Assembly: GCA_020401865.1 (NCBI GenBank)
Contig: JADCAS010000001.1
Span: 1-64,000, forward strand
DNA length: 64,000 bases
Source of the DNA: Phenylobacterium sp.
Lineage (GTDB): Bacteria; Pseudomonadota; Alphaproteobacteria; Caulobacterales; Caulobacteraceae
Direction of reading: 5' to 3'
In this document: piece after piece, positions 8,990 through 18,139 of the stretch
Numbering within the stretch: position 1 is the stretch's first letter
How the letters are laid out: each line of letters starts with the position of its first letter
The notes under the pieces: model-generated
Database searches by the model: none
Seen by the model: only the letters and a program-made list of their open reading frames with translations
What the model was told of the DNA's origin: nothing
Translations under genes and position numbers: made by a program

Positions 8990-9330
8990 GTTCGCCTCCT
9001 CGGCCAATGTTTTGAGAGAAACCGCCATTTCCGTTACAGGTCTCCGGAGCCCCGCCGACGGATACGATGATCCGCTCACGGGTTCGTCGATGCGCCGTTC
9101 GCCCTGCAAATCATCAGGAGAGACCCATAACGGTGTTTGTTTGCGGTTCGGTTGTGGGCGCCTCAATTCGGAAGACAGCCGTTCAGCGCTGGCCGGATCG
9201 TGCGCCGGACCGTCACGCAAGCCCTCAGGCGGGCGCTCCGGAAAGATCCCGTCACCGCGTCTGTTGATCGCGAGGAGTCCGGGAGCCGAGAGAGGAAAGG
9301 CCCTCTGATCCCGCTCGGCTTGAGTCCGCC
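8990..9330. other. Intergenic region upstream of cytochrome b561
   Basis: 341 bp between the b561 start and the tgt stop. No reading frame here looks coding on either strand. It must hold the b561 promoter, reading leftward, and the end of the tgt transcript, but I see no convincing terminator or sigma-factor consensus. It is part of the segment flanked by the two tgt ends. Confidence 0.5.
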
Positions 9331-10449
9331 CTATTCGCGCGATTGCAGGCGGAGGTGGAAGTCCTTCCGGAAGGCCTCGAACCGTCCGTCGGCGATCGCC
9401 GCCCGCATGGCCGCCATCAGGGCCTGGTAGAAGGCGATGTTGTGCCAGGACAACAGGACCTGACCGAGGATTTCCTCTGCTTTTACGAGATGATGGAGAT
9501 AGGCCTTCGCGTAGTCCCGAGAGGCAGGGCAATCCAGGGTCTCGTCCAGGGGGCTGTCGTCCTCGGCGAAGCGGGCGTTCTTCAGGTTGACCGGCCCGGC
9601 CCAGGTCCAGGCCTGGCCATGGCGGCCGGAGCGGGTCGGCAGGACGCAGTCGAACATGTCCACACCCCGGGCGACGGCCTCAACCAGGTCCACCGGTTTG
9701 CCCACGCCCATGAGGTAGCGCGGGCGGTCTGAAGGCAGGAAGCCGGGCGCATAGTCCAGAACCCGGCACATCGCCTCGTGGCCCTCCCCGACGGCCAGAC
9801 CGCCGATGGCGTAGCCGTCAAAGCCGGCCTCGACCAGGCGCTCAGCGGACTCCCGGCGAAGAGCCTCGAAGGTCGAGCCCTGCTGGATGCCGAACAGGGC
9901 CTGGCGGTCGCGCTGGCCAAAGGCGGCCTTCGACCGCCGCCCCCAGCGATCCGAGAGGCGCATGGCGGCGGCCGCCGCCGCCTCCTCTGCGGGCCAGGAC
10001 ACGCACTGGTCCAGCTGCATGACAATGTCGGCGCCCAGCCGGTCCGCCTGGATTTCGATGGAACGCTCGGGGGTCAGGACGTGCCGGGAGCCGTCGATGT
10101 GGCTGCGGAAGGTCACCGCCTCCTCGGTCACCTTTGAGATGCCCGAGAGGGACATGACCTGGAAGCCTCCGGAATCGGTCAGGATCGGCCCCTCCCAGCG
10201 CATGAAGCGATGAAGGCCGCCGAGACGCTGAAGCCGCTCGGGGCCGGGCCTCAGCATGAGGTGGTAGGTATTGCCCAGGATGATGTCCGCACCTGTGGCC
10301 TTCACCTGGTCAACGGTCAGGCCCTTCACCGTGGCGGCGGTCCCCACGGGCATGAAGGCGGGCGTCCGGATGTCGCCCCGGGCCGTCCTGAGGATACCGG
10401 TGCGCGCCGCTCCGTCCCTGGCCGCGATGTCGAATGCAAAGGGACTCAC
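9331..10449 (-). CDS. tgt: tRNA-guanine transglycosylase
   Basis: 372 residues. It exchanges guanine-34 for preQ1 in tRNAs with GUN anticodons, a step in queuosine synthesis. The N-terminal part has [22 protein letters not shown], the substrate-site [13 protein letters not shown] and the GIQQG motif, all typical. The C-terminal zinc site is unusual: where most family members have C-x-C-x2-C, this protein reads L-D-C-P-A-S, so only one cysteine remains, although the later His (SWHN) is kept. It starts at a GTG that overlaps the queA stop by 4 bp (GTGA), so the two are coupled. Confidence 0.93.
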   Translation of the reverse strand: MSPFAFDIAARDGAARTGILRTARGDIRTPAFMPVGTAATVKGLTVDQVKATGADIILGNTYHLMLRPGPERLQRLGGLHRFMRWEGPILTDSGGFQVMSLSGISKVTEEAVTFRSHIDGSRHVLTPERSIEIQADRLGADIVMQLDQCVSWPAEEAAAAAAMRLSDRWGRRSKAAFGQRDRQALFGIQQGSTFEALRRESAERLVEAGFDGYAIGGLAVGEGHEAMCRVLDYAPGFLPSDRPRYLMGVGKPVDLVEAVARGVDMFDCVLPTRSGRHGQAWTWAGPVNLKNARFAEDDSPLDETLDCPASRDYAKAYLHHLVKAEEILGQVLLSWHNIAFYQALMAAMRAAIADGRFEAFRKDFHLRLQSRE

Positions 10450-11492
10450 TCAGCCCTCCAGAGCAGGCTGGAGTCTCCATAGGAGTAGAAGCGGTACCCC
10501 TCGGTGATGGCGTGAGCGTAGGCGGTCCTCATGACCTCCAGCCCCGACAGGGCGCTGACCAGCATGAAGAGGGTTGATTTCGGCAAGTGAAAGTTGGTCA
10601 TCAGTCCGTCGGCGATACGGAACCGGTGGCCGGGCGTGATGAAGATATCGGTCTCACCTGTCCAGGCGCGCAAGACGCCGTCGGGTTCCGCCGCGCTCTC
10701 GAGAAGTCGGAGGGAGGTTGTTCCGACACAGATCACCCGACCGCCCGCCACCCTCGCAGCGTTGACCTGGTCCGCGGTCTCCGGGGTGATCTCGCCCCAT
10801 TCGGCGTGCATCCGGTGCTGCGAGAGGTCTTCGGTCTTCACCGGCAGGAAGGTGCCTGCGCCCACATGGAGGGTGACCCTCGCCATGCGGATCCCGGAGG
10901 CCTCCAGCCTGTCGAGCAGCTCAGGGGTGAAGTGCAGGCCCGCGGTCGGCGCCGCCACCGAGCCCTCGCGCCGGGCGTAGACTGTCTGGTAGTCGATGCG
11001 GTCACGCTCGTCCTGCTTCCGCCTCGAGGCGATGTAGGGCGGCAGGGGCATTTCCCCAACGCGCGCAATGGCGGCGTCCAGATCCGGGCCGGAACAGTCG
11101 AAATCGAGGGTGAATTCCCCATCCCGTCCCTTCTCCCCCACCGTCGCCCCGAGGTCTGAAAAGAGCAGCCGATCACCCGCATTGATCTTCTTGCCCGGAC
11201 GCATGAAGGCCCGCCAGGATCCACTGGAGATCCTCTGGTGGAGGGTCGCCTCGACGGCGATGTCCGAGCCTCCCCGACGCCGGCGACCCTTCAGGCGCGC
11301 AGGAATGACCAGGGTCTCGTTGACCACCAGGATGTCCCCGGCGCGCAGGAGACCGGGCAGGTCCCGGACCCGGTGATCCGCGAGGCCCTGACCGGGCCGT
11401 ACGAGAAGCAGCCGGGCGGAGTCGCGCGGCTCGGCGGGTCGCAGGGCGATGCGGTCTTCCGGAAGTTCGAAGTCAAAGTCCGATAGCTGCAT
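10446..11492 (-). CDS. queA: S-adenosylmethionine:tRNA ribosyltransferase-isomerase
   Basis: 348 residues. It transfers the ribose part of S-adenosylmethionine to preQ1-tRNA to form epoxyqueuosine. The N-terminus [24 protein letters not shown] and the later [10 protein letters not shown] and [11 protein letters not shown] motifs are diagnostic. The start at 11492 is preferred to one six codons upstream because it matches the family start. It is immediately upstream of and overlaps tgt, the classic queuosine pair. Length is normal. Confidence 0.95.
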   Translation of the reverse strand: MQLSDFDFELPEDRIALRPAEPRDSARLLLVRPGQGLADHRVRDLPGLLRAGDILVVNETLVIPARLKGRRRRGGSDIAVEATLHQRISSGSWRAFMRPGKKINAGDRLLFSDLGATVGEKGRDGEFTLDFDCSGPDLDAAIARVGEMPLPPYIASRRKQDERDRIDYQTVYARREGSVAAPTAGLHFTPELLDRLEASGIRMARVTLHVGAGTFLPVKTEDLSQHRMHAEWGEITPETADQVNAARVAGGRVICVGTTSLRLLESAAEPDGVLRAWTGETDIFITPGHRFRIADGLMTNFHLPKSTLFMLVSALSGLEVMRTAYAHAITEGYRFYSYGDSSLLWRAE

Positions 11493-11537
11493 GGCGCCGC
11501 TGTTGCCCACGCCCGGCTGCGGGCGTCAAGCCCGGCC

Positions 11538-11999
11538 TCAGGCGTCGGCGGCGACCTTCATCGAGACGATCTTGCCAGGCGTACGCGGCGGCTCGCCCTT
11601 GGGCAGGGCGTCGATGTGCTCCATTCCCCCGGTCACCTCGCCCCAGACGGTGTACTGGCCATCAAGGAAGGTGGCGTCGTCGAAGCAGATGAAGAACTGA
11701 CTGTTCGCCGAGTTCGGATTGCTTGTCCGGGCCATGGAGCAGACGCCGCGGACATGCGGCTCCCGGGAGAATTCCGCCGGCAGGTTGGGCTTGGACGAGC
11801 CACCCGTTCCGGCGCCATTCGGGCACCCTCCCTGGGCCATGAAGCCCGGGATCACCCGGTGGAAGGCGACGCCGTCGTAAAAGCCTTCCCGTGCCAGTTC
11901 CTTGATCCGGTCGACGTGCTGGGGGGCCAGATCCGGACGGAGGCGGATGGTGACCCGACCGGTCTCGGTATCGATCAGAAGGGTATTCTCAGGATCCAT
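11538..11999 (-). CDS. Cyclophilin-type peptidylprolyl isomerase (cytoplasmic)
   Basis: 153 residues, a peptidyl-prolyl cis-trans isomerase of the cyclophilin family. Key motifs are FYDGVAFHRVIPGFMAQGG, containing the catalytic Arg, and NSANSQFFICFDD. There is no signal peptide, so it is cytoplasmic. The ATG has a strong GGAGGTGA site 4 nt upstream, located inside the end of the preceding cyclophilin gene; the stop and start overlap as TAATG. A tandem of one exported and one cytoplasmic cyclophilin is common in alphaproteobacteria. Confidence 0.93.
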   Translation of the reverse strand: MDPENTLLIDTETGRVTIRLRPDLAPQHVDRIKELAREGFYDGVAFHRVIPGFMAQGGCPNGAGTGGSSKPNLPAEFSREPHVRGVCSMARTSNPNSANSQFFICFDDATFLDGQYTVWGEVTGGMEHIDALPKGEPPRTPGKIVSMKVAADA

Positions 12000-12880
12000 T
12001 ACTTCACCTCCGAGGGAATGCTGATGGCGCAGGCTGTGAAATCCGCGCCGAGACTGGCCCGGACGCGGGCGATCTCGGCGGCGAACCAGGCGCCTCGAGT
12101 CTCAATCACGCGTACTCTCGGGCGGGAGGATGCGGGCATGTCCGCCAACACCTGGACGCGGATCATGACGTCCTGGGGGGGATCGACCGGCTCGCCGGTC
12201 TTGATGGCGCGGACGACTTCGAGCCCGGAGATGACGCGCCCGAAGGCGGTGTAGCGCTTCTCCAGGGAGGGGTAGGCCTGACGCATCAGGAAGAACTGGC
12301 TGTTGGCGCTGTCCGGCGCACCGCCCCGGGCCATGCCCGCCACGCCAGGACAGAACAGCGCCCAGCCGGACACCCGGCCGTCTGCGGTCATGGGCATGAG
12401 CTGGGAGCTCTGGGTCATGACCGGAAGGGAGCCGATAAAGCCGATCTCTGCCACGGTCTGATCGGCCACGCGGACGAAGGGCGTCTCAGCGCCCCGGCGG
12501 AAGGTGAACTCTGCGGCGAGGTCCGGCAGGTCGCTGCCCCCGGTCCCCCGGTCCTCAGGGTCTCCGGTCTGGGCCATGAAGGCGTCGATCACCCGGAAGA
12601 AGCTGCGACCGTCGTACAATCCCTTGCGGGTCAGCTCCCGCAGGCGCGCCACATGGTTCGGAGCGGCCAAGGGGGCCAGCTCCACAAGGATCCGGCCCTT
12701 GTTGGTGTCGATGACCAGGATGTCCTGGGGGTCAGGGGTTCGCCAGTCCGCAGCCGTCGGCGCCGTGATGGCCTGGGGCGCTGGAGCGCCGGGTGCGGGT
12801 TTCTGGGCCGCCCAGACGGGCGCAGACCCGCCCGCCAGGATGAGCAGGGCGGCAAGGACCGCGGGAGCCGGGCGGATCAA
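11999..12880 (-). CDS. Cyclophilin-type peptidylprolyl isomerase (exported)
   Basis: 293 residues with an N-terminal signal peptide (IRPAPAVLAALLILAGG, cut near VWA-AQ), so it should act in the periplasm. The cyclophilin core has LYDGRSFFRVIDAFMAQTGD and DSANSQFFLMRQAYPSLEKRYTAFGRV. It is longer than the cytoplasmic copy because of a signal peptide, a proline-rich linker and about 50 extra C-terminal residues. It starts at a TTG that overlaps the coaD stop (TTGA). It forms an operon coaD - this gene - cytoplasmic cyclophilin. Confidence 0.9.
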   Translation of the reverse strand: MIRPAPAVLAALLILAGGSAPVWAAQKPAPGAPAPQAITAPTAADWRTPDPQDILVIDTNKGRILVELAPLAAPNHVARLRELTRKGLYDGRSFFRVIDAFMAQTGDPEDRGTGGSDLPDLAAEFTFRRGAETPFVRVADQTVAEIGFIGSLPVMTQSSQLMPMTADGRVSGWALFCPGVAGMARGGAPDSANSQFFLMRQAYPSLEKRYTAFGRVISGLEVVRAIKTGEPVDPPQDVMIRVQVLADMPASSRPRVRVIETRGAWFAAEIARVRASLGADFTACAISIPSEVK

Positions 12881-13371
12881 CGGCCAACCTTGGAGAGAAG
12901 CGCTTCCTTGACCCGGGGGCTCACGAACTTGGTGACGTCGCCGCCCAGGGTGACAATCTCCTTGACCAGCTTGGAGGCGATCGCCTGGTGGCGGGGATCA
13001 GCCATCAGGAAGACGGTCTCGATCTCTCGGTCGAGCTGCTGATTCATGGCCGTCATCTGGAACTCAAACTCGAAATCCGCCACAGCCCTCAGGCCTCGGA
13101 CAATGACGTTGGCGCCGACTTCCCGAGCAAAGTGCATGGTCAGGCCCTCAAAGGGCTGGACGACGATCTCTGCACCGCCGGTCAGCGCCGCGGCCTCCGC
13201 CTCGACGATGGCGACCCTCTCCTCGAGCGTAAACATCGGACCCTTGCCGGTGTTGATGGCGACTCCGAGAACCAGACGGTCCACAAGCTTCACCGCCCGT
13301 CCGATGATGTCGGTGTGGCCATTGTGGATTGGATCGAACGTGCCCGGATAAAGGCCCACGCGCTTCGCCAT
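12877..13371 (-). CDS. coaD: Phosphopantetheine adenylyltransferase
   Basis: 164 residues. It makes dephospho-CoA from ATP and 4'-phosphopantetheine in coenzyme A synthesis. The N-terminal nucleotidyltransferase motif is PGTFDPIHNGH, with the HxGH signature. NVIVRGLRAVADFEFEFQM and the C-terminal SKLVKEIVTLGGDVTKFV are typical of CoaD. The ATG at 13371 (MAKRVGLYPG) is used. It is downstream of gyrA with a 95 bp gap. Confidence 0.95.
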   Translation of the reverse strand: MAKRVGLYPGTFDPIHNGHTDIIGRAVKLVDRLVLGVAINTGKGPMFTLEERVAIVEAEAAALTGGAEIVVQPFEGLTMHFAREVGANVIVRGLRAVADFEFEFQMTAMNQQLDREIETVFLMADPRHQAIASKLVKEIVTLGGDVTKFVSPRVKEALLSKVGR

Positions 13372-13466
13372 CAAGGTGTCCCCAACTTGAACCCGCCCTC
13401 GCCTTTCGCCGGGTTGGCCGGGTCTGGCAAGAACAAATTTGCCGCTGCTCCGGTCCGGGGATCGCC

Positions 13467-16238
13467 TCAGACGACCGGGTCGGAACCGTCCGCCTCCTCG
13501 TCGGAGGCCCCTGCAGGATCGGCAAGGCGCTCTACGGAAACGACCTGCTCGCCCTCTGCTGTTCGGAAGATGATCACGCCCTGGCTGTTGCGGCCCACCA
13601 CCCGGATCTGGGTGACAGGCGTACGGATCAGCTGGCCCTGGTCCGTGACGAGAAGGATTTCGTCATGCTCCTCGACCGGGAAGGAGGCCGTCAGGCGACC
13701 GCCGCGGCGGGACAGGTCCTGGGCAAGGAGGCCCTGCCCACCCCGGCCCGTGCGACGGAACTCGTAGGCGGAGGATCGCTTTCCGAAGCCTTCGCTCGAA
13801 ACGGTGAGGATCTGCTCCTCCGCAGCCCCGAGCTCCGCGATCCGCTCCGGGCTGAGGGCGGTCAAGCTCGACACCGCCTCGTCCTCGACATCCTCCTCTA
13901 CGGTCGACACATCTTCGGCGTCTGCGCCCTCACCTGTCACCGCACGGCGCATGGCGTTGGCGTGACGCACATAGGCCGCCCGCTCCTCGGCCGTCGCGTC
14001 CACCGCCCTGAGGATGGCCATGGAGATGACATCGTCCCCCTCGGCAAGGCGGACGCCGCGGACGCCGGTGGAGTCCCGACCGGCGAAGACGCGGACCTCG
14101 TCTACGGCGAACCGGATGCAGCGCCCGAGGGCTGTGGTGAGGAGGATGTCGTTCTCATCCGCCTTGCAGAGGGCCACACCGACGATGGAGTCCCCCTCGT
14201 CCAGCTTCATGGCGATCTTGCCGTTGCGGTTGATCTGCACGAAGTCCGTCAGGCGGTTGCGACGTACATTCCCCGACCGGGTGGCGAACATCACGTCCAG
14301 CCCGCTCCATTCGGCCTCGTCCTCCGGGAGGCTGAGGATGGAGGTCATGGTCTCGCCTGGCTCAATCGGGAAGAGGTTGACGAAGGCCTTGCCGCGCGCC
14401 GTCGGCGCGCCGACCGGCAGGCGCCAGACCTTGAGCTTGTAGACCTTGCCGCCGGAAGAGAAGAACAGCATGGGCGCATGGGTGGAGGCCGAGATGACCC
14501 GGATCACGGCGTCCTCGTCCTTGGTCGCCATGCCCGACCGTCCCCGGCCGCCCCGATGCTGGGTCCGGTAGGTAACGAGGGGGGTGCGCTTGACATAGCC
14601 GCCGTGGGTGACGGTGATCACCATGGCCTCGCGGGCAATGAGGTCCTCGTCCTCAAGGTCGCCGCCGCCATCGACGATCTCGGTGCGGCGGGGAATGGCG
14701 AAGTCGGTCTTCACCTGCACCAGCTCATCGCGGACGATGCTCATGAGCAGCTCGCGGGACTCCAGGATCGCCAGAAGACCTGAGATGCCTCCCGTCAACT
14801 CGCCGGCCTCCTCGAAGATCTCGTCACGGCCGAGGCCCGTGAGACGGGACAGGGTCAGGGCGAGGATGGCCCGGGCCTGGTCTTCGGTCAGGCGAATTTT
14901 GTTCCCGTCCACCACCAGGGTGCGGGGATCGGCGATCAGCTCCACCAGGGGCAGCATGTCACCCGCCGGCCAGTCCCGCGCCACCAGGCGCTCGCGCGCC
15001 TCGGAAGGGTCCTTGGATGAGCGGATGATCTGGATGAACTCGTCGATGTTGGCCACGGCGATGGCCAGGCCGACCAGGACATGACCGCGGTCCCGGGACC
15101 GGGATAACTCGTGCCGGGTTCGCCTGAGGACCACTTCCTCGCGGAAGTCCACGAAGGCCTGCAGCATCTCACGCAGGCCCATCAGTTCCGGCCGTCCGCG
15201 ATTGAGGGCCAGCATGTTGACGCCGAAGGAGGTCTGCAGGGGCGTGAAGCGATAGAGCTGGTTCAGCACGACGTCGGCCGAGGCGTCGCGCTTGAGCTCG
15301 ACGACGACCCGCATGCCCTGACGGTCGCTCTCGTCGCGAAGGTCCGCCACGCCCTCGATCCGCTTGTCACGCACGAGTTCCGCAATCCGCTCGACCAGGA
15401 CCGCCTTGTTCACCTGGTAGGGGATGGCGGTGATGACGATCGCCTCGCGCTCCTTTCGGATCTGCTCGATGGCGGCCGTGCCGCGCATGACCACGGAGCC
15501 ACGTCCGGTCATCAGGGCGGTTCGGGAGGCCGACCGGCCCATGATCTCGCCGCCGGTCGGGAAGTCGGGACCCGGAACGATGTCCAGGAGCTCGTCGAGG
15601 GGGATGTCCGGCCGCTCGATCAGCGCCAGGGCGGCGTCGATGATCTCACCCAGGTTGTGGGGGGGTATGTTCGTCGCCATGCCCACGGCGATGCCCCCAG
15701 CCCCGTTGACCAGGAGGTTCGGGATGCGGGACGGCAGGACGACCGGCTCCTTTTCCTTGCCGTCGTAGTTGTCCTTGAAGTCGACCGTATCGAGGTCGAG
15801 GTCGGCAAGCAGGGCCGTAGCCGCCCGGGTCATCCGGCACTCGGTGTAGCGCATCTGGGCCGGGGGATCACCGTCGACGGAGCCGAAGTTACCCTGGCCA
15901 TCCACCAGAAGGAGACCCATGGAGAAGGGCTGCGCCATCCTCACGAGGGCGTCATAGACGGACTGGTCGCCATGGGGGTGAAGTCGGGCCAGGACGTCGC
16001 CAACCACACGGGCGGACTTGGAATAGGGTCGGTCCGGGCTCATGCCCAGGTCGTTCATCGAGAACAGGATCCGCCGGTGGACCGGCTTCAGGCCGTCACG
16101 GACGTCCGGAAGGGCGCGGCTGACGATCACGCTCATCGCGTAGTCGAGGTAGGAGCGGCGAAGCTCGTCCTCGATGGTGATCGGCGCCACGCCGGGCGCA
16201 CGGCCTTCCTCGGACGGGGGGGAACCGGTGGTGCTCAA
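13467..16238 (-). CDS. gyrA: DNA gyrase subunit A
   Basis: 923 residues, the breakage-reunion subunit of the type II topoisomerase that introduces negative supercoils. The catalytic tyrosine is about residue 131 (AQMRYTE). The quinolone region reads [17 protein letters not shown]: the position equal to E. coli Ser83 is Gln (about residue 92), while the Asp87 equivalent is kept. The GyrA box is QHRGGRG. The C-terminal domain has an acidic insertion (around 790-815). The start is a TTG with no clear ribosome site next to it; the only AAGGG lies inside an inverted repeat just upstream, which suggests controlled translation. Confidence 0.95.
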   Translation of the reverse strand: MSTTGSPPSEEGRAPGVAPITIEDELRRSYLDYAMSVIVSRALPDVRDGLKPVHRRILFSMNDLGMSPDRPYSKSARVVGDVLARLHPHGDQSVYDALVRMAQPFSMGLLLVDGQGNFGSVDGDPPAQMRYTECRMTRAATALLADLDLDTVDFKDNYDGKEKEPVVLPSRIPNLLVNGAGGIAVGMATNIPPHNLGEIIDAALALIERPDIPLDELLDIVPGPDFPTGGEIMGRSASRTALMTGRGSVVMRGTAAIEQIRKEREAIVITAIPYQVNKAVLVERIAELVRDKRIEGVADLRDESDRQGMRVVVELKRDASADVVLNQLYRFTPLQTSFGVNMLALNRGRPELMGLREMLQAFVDFREEVVLRRTRHELSRSRDRGHVLVGLAIAVANIDEFIQIIRSSKDPSEARERLVARDWPAGDMLPLVELIADPRTLVVDGNKIRLTEDQARAILALTLSRLTGLGRDEIFEEAGELTGGISGLLAILESRELLMSIVRDELVQVKTDFAIPRRTEIVDGGGDLEDEDLIAREAMVITVTHGGYVKRTPLVTYRTQHRGGRGRSGMATKDEDAVIRVISASTHAPMLFFSSGGKVYKLKVWRLPVGAPTARGKAFVNLFPIEPGETMTSILSLPEDEAEWSGLDVMFATRSGNVRRNRLTDFVQINRNGKIAMKLDEGDSIVGVALCKADENDILLTTALGRCIRFAVDEVRVFAGRDSTGVRGVRLAEGDDVISMAILRAVDATAEERAAYVRHANAMRRAVTGEGADAEDVSTVEEDVEDEAVSSLTALSPERIAELGAAEEQILTVSSEGFGKRSSAYEFRRTGRGGQGLLAQDLSRRGGRLTASFPVEEHDEILLVTDQGQLIRTPVTQIRVVGRNSQGVIIFRTAEGEQVVSVERLADPAGASDEEADGSDPVV

Positions 16239-16243
16239 TGGGG

Positions 16244-16290
16244 GGTAAGGCCCTTAGAATCAGGCAGGAATTTACCTGATTTTCCTTACC
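16244..16290 (-). promoter_or_regulatory. Nested inverted repeat in the gyrA leader
   Basis: An outer pair GGTAAGG (16244-16250) / CCTTACC (16284-16290) encloses an inner pair AATCAGG (16258-16264) / CCTGATT (16275-16281). It ends 6 bp before the gyrA TTG start and includes the only purine-rich tract that could serve as its ribosome site. On the gyrA strand it would fold into a long hairpin. It could be a leader that limits translation, an operator, or a weak stop for ssb transcripts; no T tract follows on that strand. Confidence 0.5.
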
Positions 16291-16370
16291 ATTTTCAGAG
16301 CTGCGGGCCAACCAGACGGCAGGCGGAGCGACCGCCCGCCGCCACCCCGATTGCGGGGGAGCGGCCTGGC

Positions 16371-16850
16371 TCAGAAGGGGATTTCGTCGTCCAGATCCGC
16401 GGAGAAATCCTCGCGCGGACCCGAGGTCTGGGCCCGGGCTCCAGACTGGAATCCGCCACCATAATCGCCGCCGCTCTCACGCCCGCCGGCATCGTCGCCG
16501 CGACCGTCCAGCATGGTCAGTTCGCCCCGGAACTTCTGGAGGACGACCTCCGTTGAGAACTTCTCCTGCCCCGAGGCGTCGGACCACTTTCGGGTTTGCA
16601 GGGCGCCCTCGAGGTACACTTTGGAACCCTTGCGCAGGTAATTCTCGGCGACCTTGACGAGGTTGTCGTTGAAGATGACCACCCGGTGCCACTCGGTCTT
16701 CTCCTTGCGTTCACCGGTGGCTCGGTCGCGCCAGGTCTCGGATGTGGCCACCCGCAGGTTAGCGACCCGGTCGCCGGAATTCAGGCTTCGAATCTCGGGG
16801 TCTGCACCGAGATTTCCCACCAGGATGACCTTGTTCACGCTGCCCGCCAT
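16371..16850 (-). CDS. ssb: Single-stranded DNA-binding protein
   Basis: 159 residues. It coats single-stranded DNA during replication, repair and recombination. The OB fold is complete: [21 protein letters not shown] at the N-terminus and [31 protein letters not shown] in the middle. A Gly/Asp-rich linker leads to the acidic tip DLDDEIPF, which binds partner proteins. An SOS box lies 85 bp upstream of its start, so it is probably LexA-controlled. Confidence 0.96.
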   Translation of the reverse strand: MAGSVNKVILVGNLGADPEIRSLNSGDRVANLRVATSETWRDRATGERKEKTEWHRVVIFNDNLVKVAENYLRKGSKVYLEGALQTRKWSDASGQEKFSTEVVLQKFRGELTMLDGRGDDAGGRESGGDYGGGFQSGARAQTSGPREDFSADLDDEIPF

Positions 16851-16934
16851 GCGATTCTCTCCATCAGCTTCCGTAGGTGCGGGCCAAGGCCCGGTTGAAA
16901 ACTAGCCGACGGTCAGGCGCGCGGCAATGCAAAT

Positions 16935-16949
16935 GTTCTTCTTATGTTC
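16935..16949. promoter_or_regulatory. Predicted LexA (SOS) box upstream of ssb
   Basis: The sequence reads GTTC-TTCTTAT-GTTC, an exact match to the alphaproteobacterial LexA consensus GTTC-N7-GTTC. It lies 85 bp upstream of the ssb ATG and 30 bp from the end of the next gene, so ssb is the only sensible target. Confidence 0.7.
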
Positions 16950-16978
16950 TAGTCTCTCCCGTTCATCCACAGGGGAAT

Positions 16979-17365
16979 TCAGGGTTCCGGACTCATGGGC
17001 ATGGCGCCCGGGAGCACGAGCCGTCCGTCCCCGGATCTGACAAGCGCCAGGAACCGGGTCCCCTCCCAGGAGGTCGAGGTGTAGATGCCGGCCGACACCA
17101 GGAAGAGGAAGTTGCTCTGGTAGGCGCCGGCGATCTCCGTCTGGTTGCCGCCCATGTTGAGAAAACGGATGCGCATCGCCTCAAGGGCGGCCGCGCAGTA
17201 CTCTAGGCTGGGTTGGGCCGAGGGAAGGCGATTGAACTTCAGACCCTCCTTGGTTGGCTGGACGTGATAGCAGGCGCCTGGGGTTCCCGGGGGTTCGGTC
17301 TGCTTTGAGCAGGCGGCGAGTAAGGAACCCGCAGTGAGGGCGAGGAGGATCAGGGGCAAGCGCAT
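16979..17365 (-). CDS. Small putative lipoprotein
   Basis: 128 residues from the ATG at 17365. The N-terminus MRLPLILLALTAGSLLAAC is a lipoprotein signal with lipobox L-A-A-C at about residue 19. The mature part contains two further cysteines (ACYHV, YCAAAL) that could form a disulfide. A late segment reads FLFLVSAGIYTSTSWEGTRFLALV. I do not recognise a characterised family. A longer open frame runs upstream to 17569 but overlaps the next gene, so the signal-peptide start is preferred. It may be co-transcribed with the membrane protein gene 53 bp upstream. Confidence 0.7.
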   Translation of the reverse strand: MRLPLILLALTAGSLLAACSKQTEPPGTPGACYHVQPTKEGLKFNRLPSAQPSLEYCAAALEAMRIRFLNMGGNQTEIAGAYQSNFLFLVSAGIYTSTSWEGTRFLALVRSGDGRLVLPGAMPMSPEP

Positions 17366-17418
17366 AGGTTCCAGACTACAACTCCCGCGGCCCTTTCGCG
17401 AGCCCCGTTTCCGGGGAG

Positions 17419-18096
17419 TCAGCCGCCCTGTGCAAACCCGCAATTTGCGCCCTGCTCCATCAGGGGACGGAAGGTGCGATTGTCGGACGAGACCTCCACG
17501 CGTCCCGGCACGAGCCTGAGGGTCTGCCCTCCCCAACGCCCATAGGCCGCCTCGCCCGGGCGCTCGCACCGACCGGAGAAGAGGGCCATGACGCAGGCGG
17601 TCTGGGACATTTCACCGGACAGCCTCCGCCAGTCCGGACCGGCGTACCTCCAGCAGGCGGCGAGGGGCGCCGATGCCGGCTCTGCAGCCGCGGGGGCGGC
17701 GGGCTCAGCCGGCCGGATCACCTCGACGGGCGCCGGGCTCTCCACCGGCGGCAAGGGTGTCAGGACCCCGGCGCCGGCGCCCAGGGCTCCGGAGGCATCG
17801 ATGCCCACGTCAAGGGCGCCGGAGGCGACTCCGTTGCGCCGGGCGCACTCCTCAAGGGGAAGATCGCCGACGAGCTTGCCCGCCACGTAGCAGCGAAGCG
17901 GGACGCCGGGGACCAGGCGGGTCTCTGTGCGGGGCCCGGCCTCGACCACCAGGCCGGCTTCCGAAGCGGGCGGGGGCCCCTCTCCCGGTCGACCCAGGAT
18001 GAGAAGCAGGAGCGCCGACGCCAGCCCTGCCGCGAGGGCGACGATGGCGCCGATCAGTATGGGTCGTCTGGACTTCGGGTCCGGATGGGATTCCAT
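17419..18096 (-). CDS. Membrane-anchored hypothetical protein
   Basis: 225 residues. A single transmembrane helix is visible at about residues 13-34 (ILIGAIVALAAGLASALLLL), after a short charged N-terminus, so the bulk lies outside the cytoplasm. The middle (about 110-145) is a Pro/Ala/Glu-rich linker. The C-terminal part carries four cysteines (ACWRYAG, TACVM, GRCERPG, ANCGFAQ) likely to form disulfides. No family with known function is recognised. The neighbouring small lipoprotein also has paired cysteines, so they may work together in the envelope. Confidence 0.7.
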   Translation of the reverse strand: MESHPDPKSRRPILIGAIVALAAGLASALLLLILGRPGEGPPPASEAGLVVEAGPRTETRLVPGVPLRCYVAGKLVGDLPLEECARRNGVASGALDVGIDASGALGAGAGVLTPLPPVESPAPVEVIRPAEPAAPAAAEPASAPLAACWRYAGPDWRRLSGEMSQTACVMALFSGRCERPGEAAYGRWGGQTLRLVPGRVEVSSDNRTFRPLMEQGANCGFAQGG

Positions 18097-18139
18097 GGCC
18101 TCTCGCTAGAGGCTGGCCGGCCTGGATGCAAGGCGGCCG

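Noticed and set aside
9137..9430. Plus-strand frame between b561 and tgt
   Set aside because: It runs into the antisense of tgt, has no ribosome site and no family resemblance.
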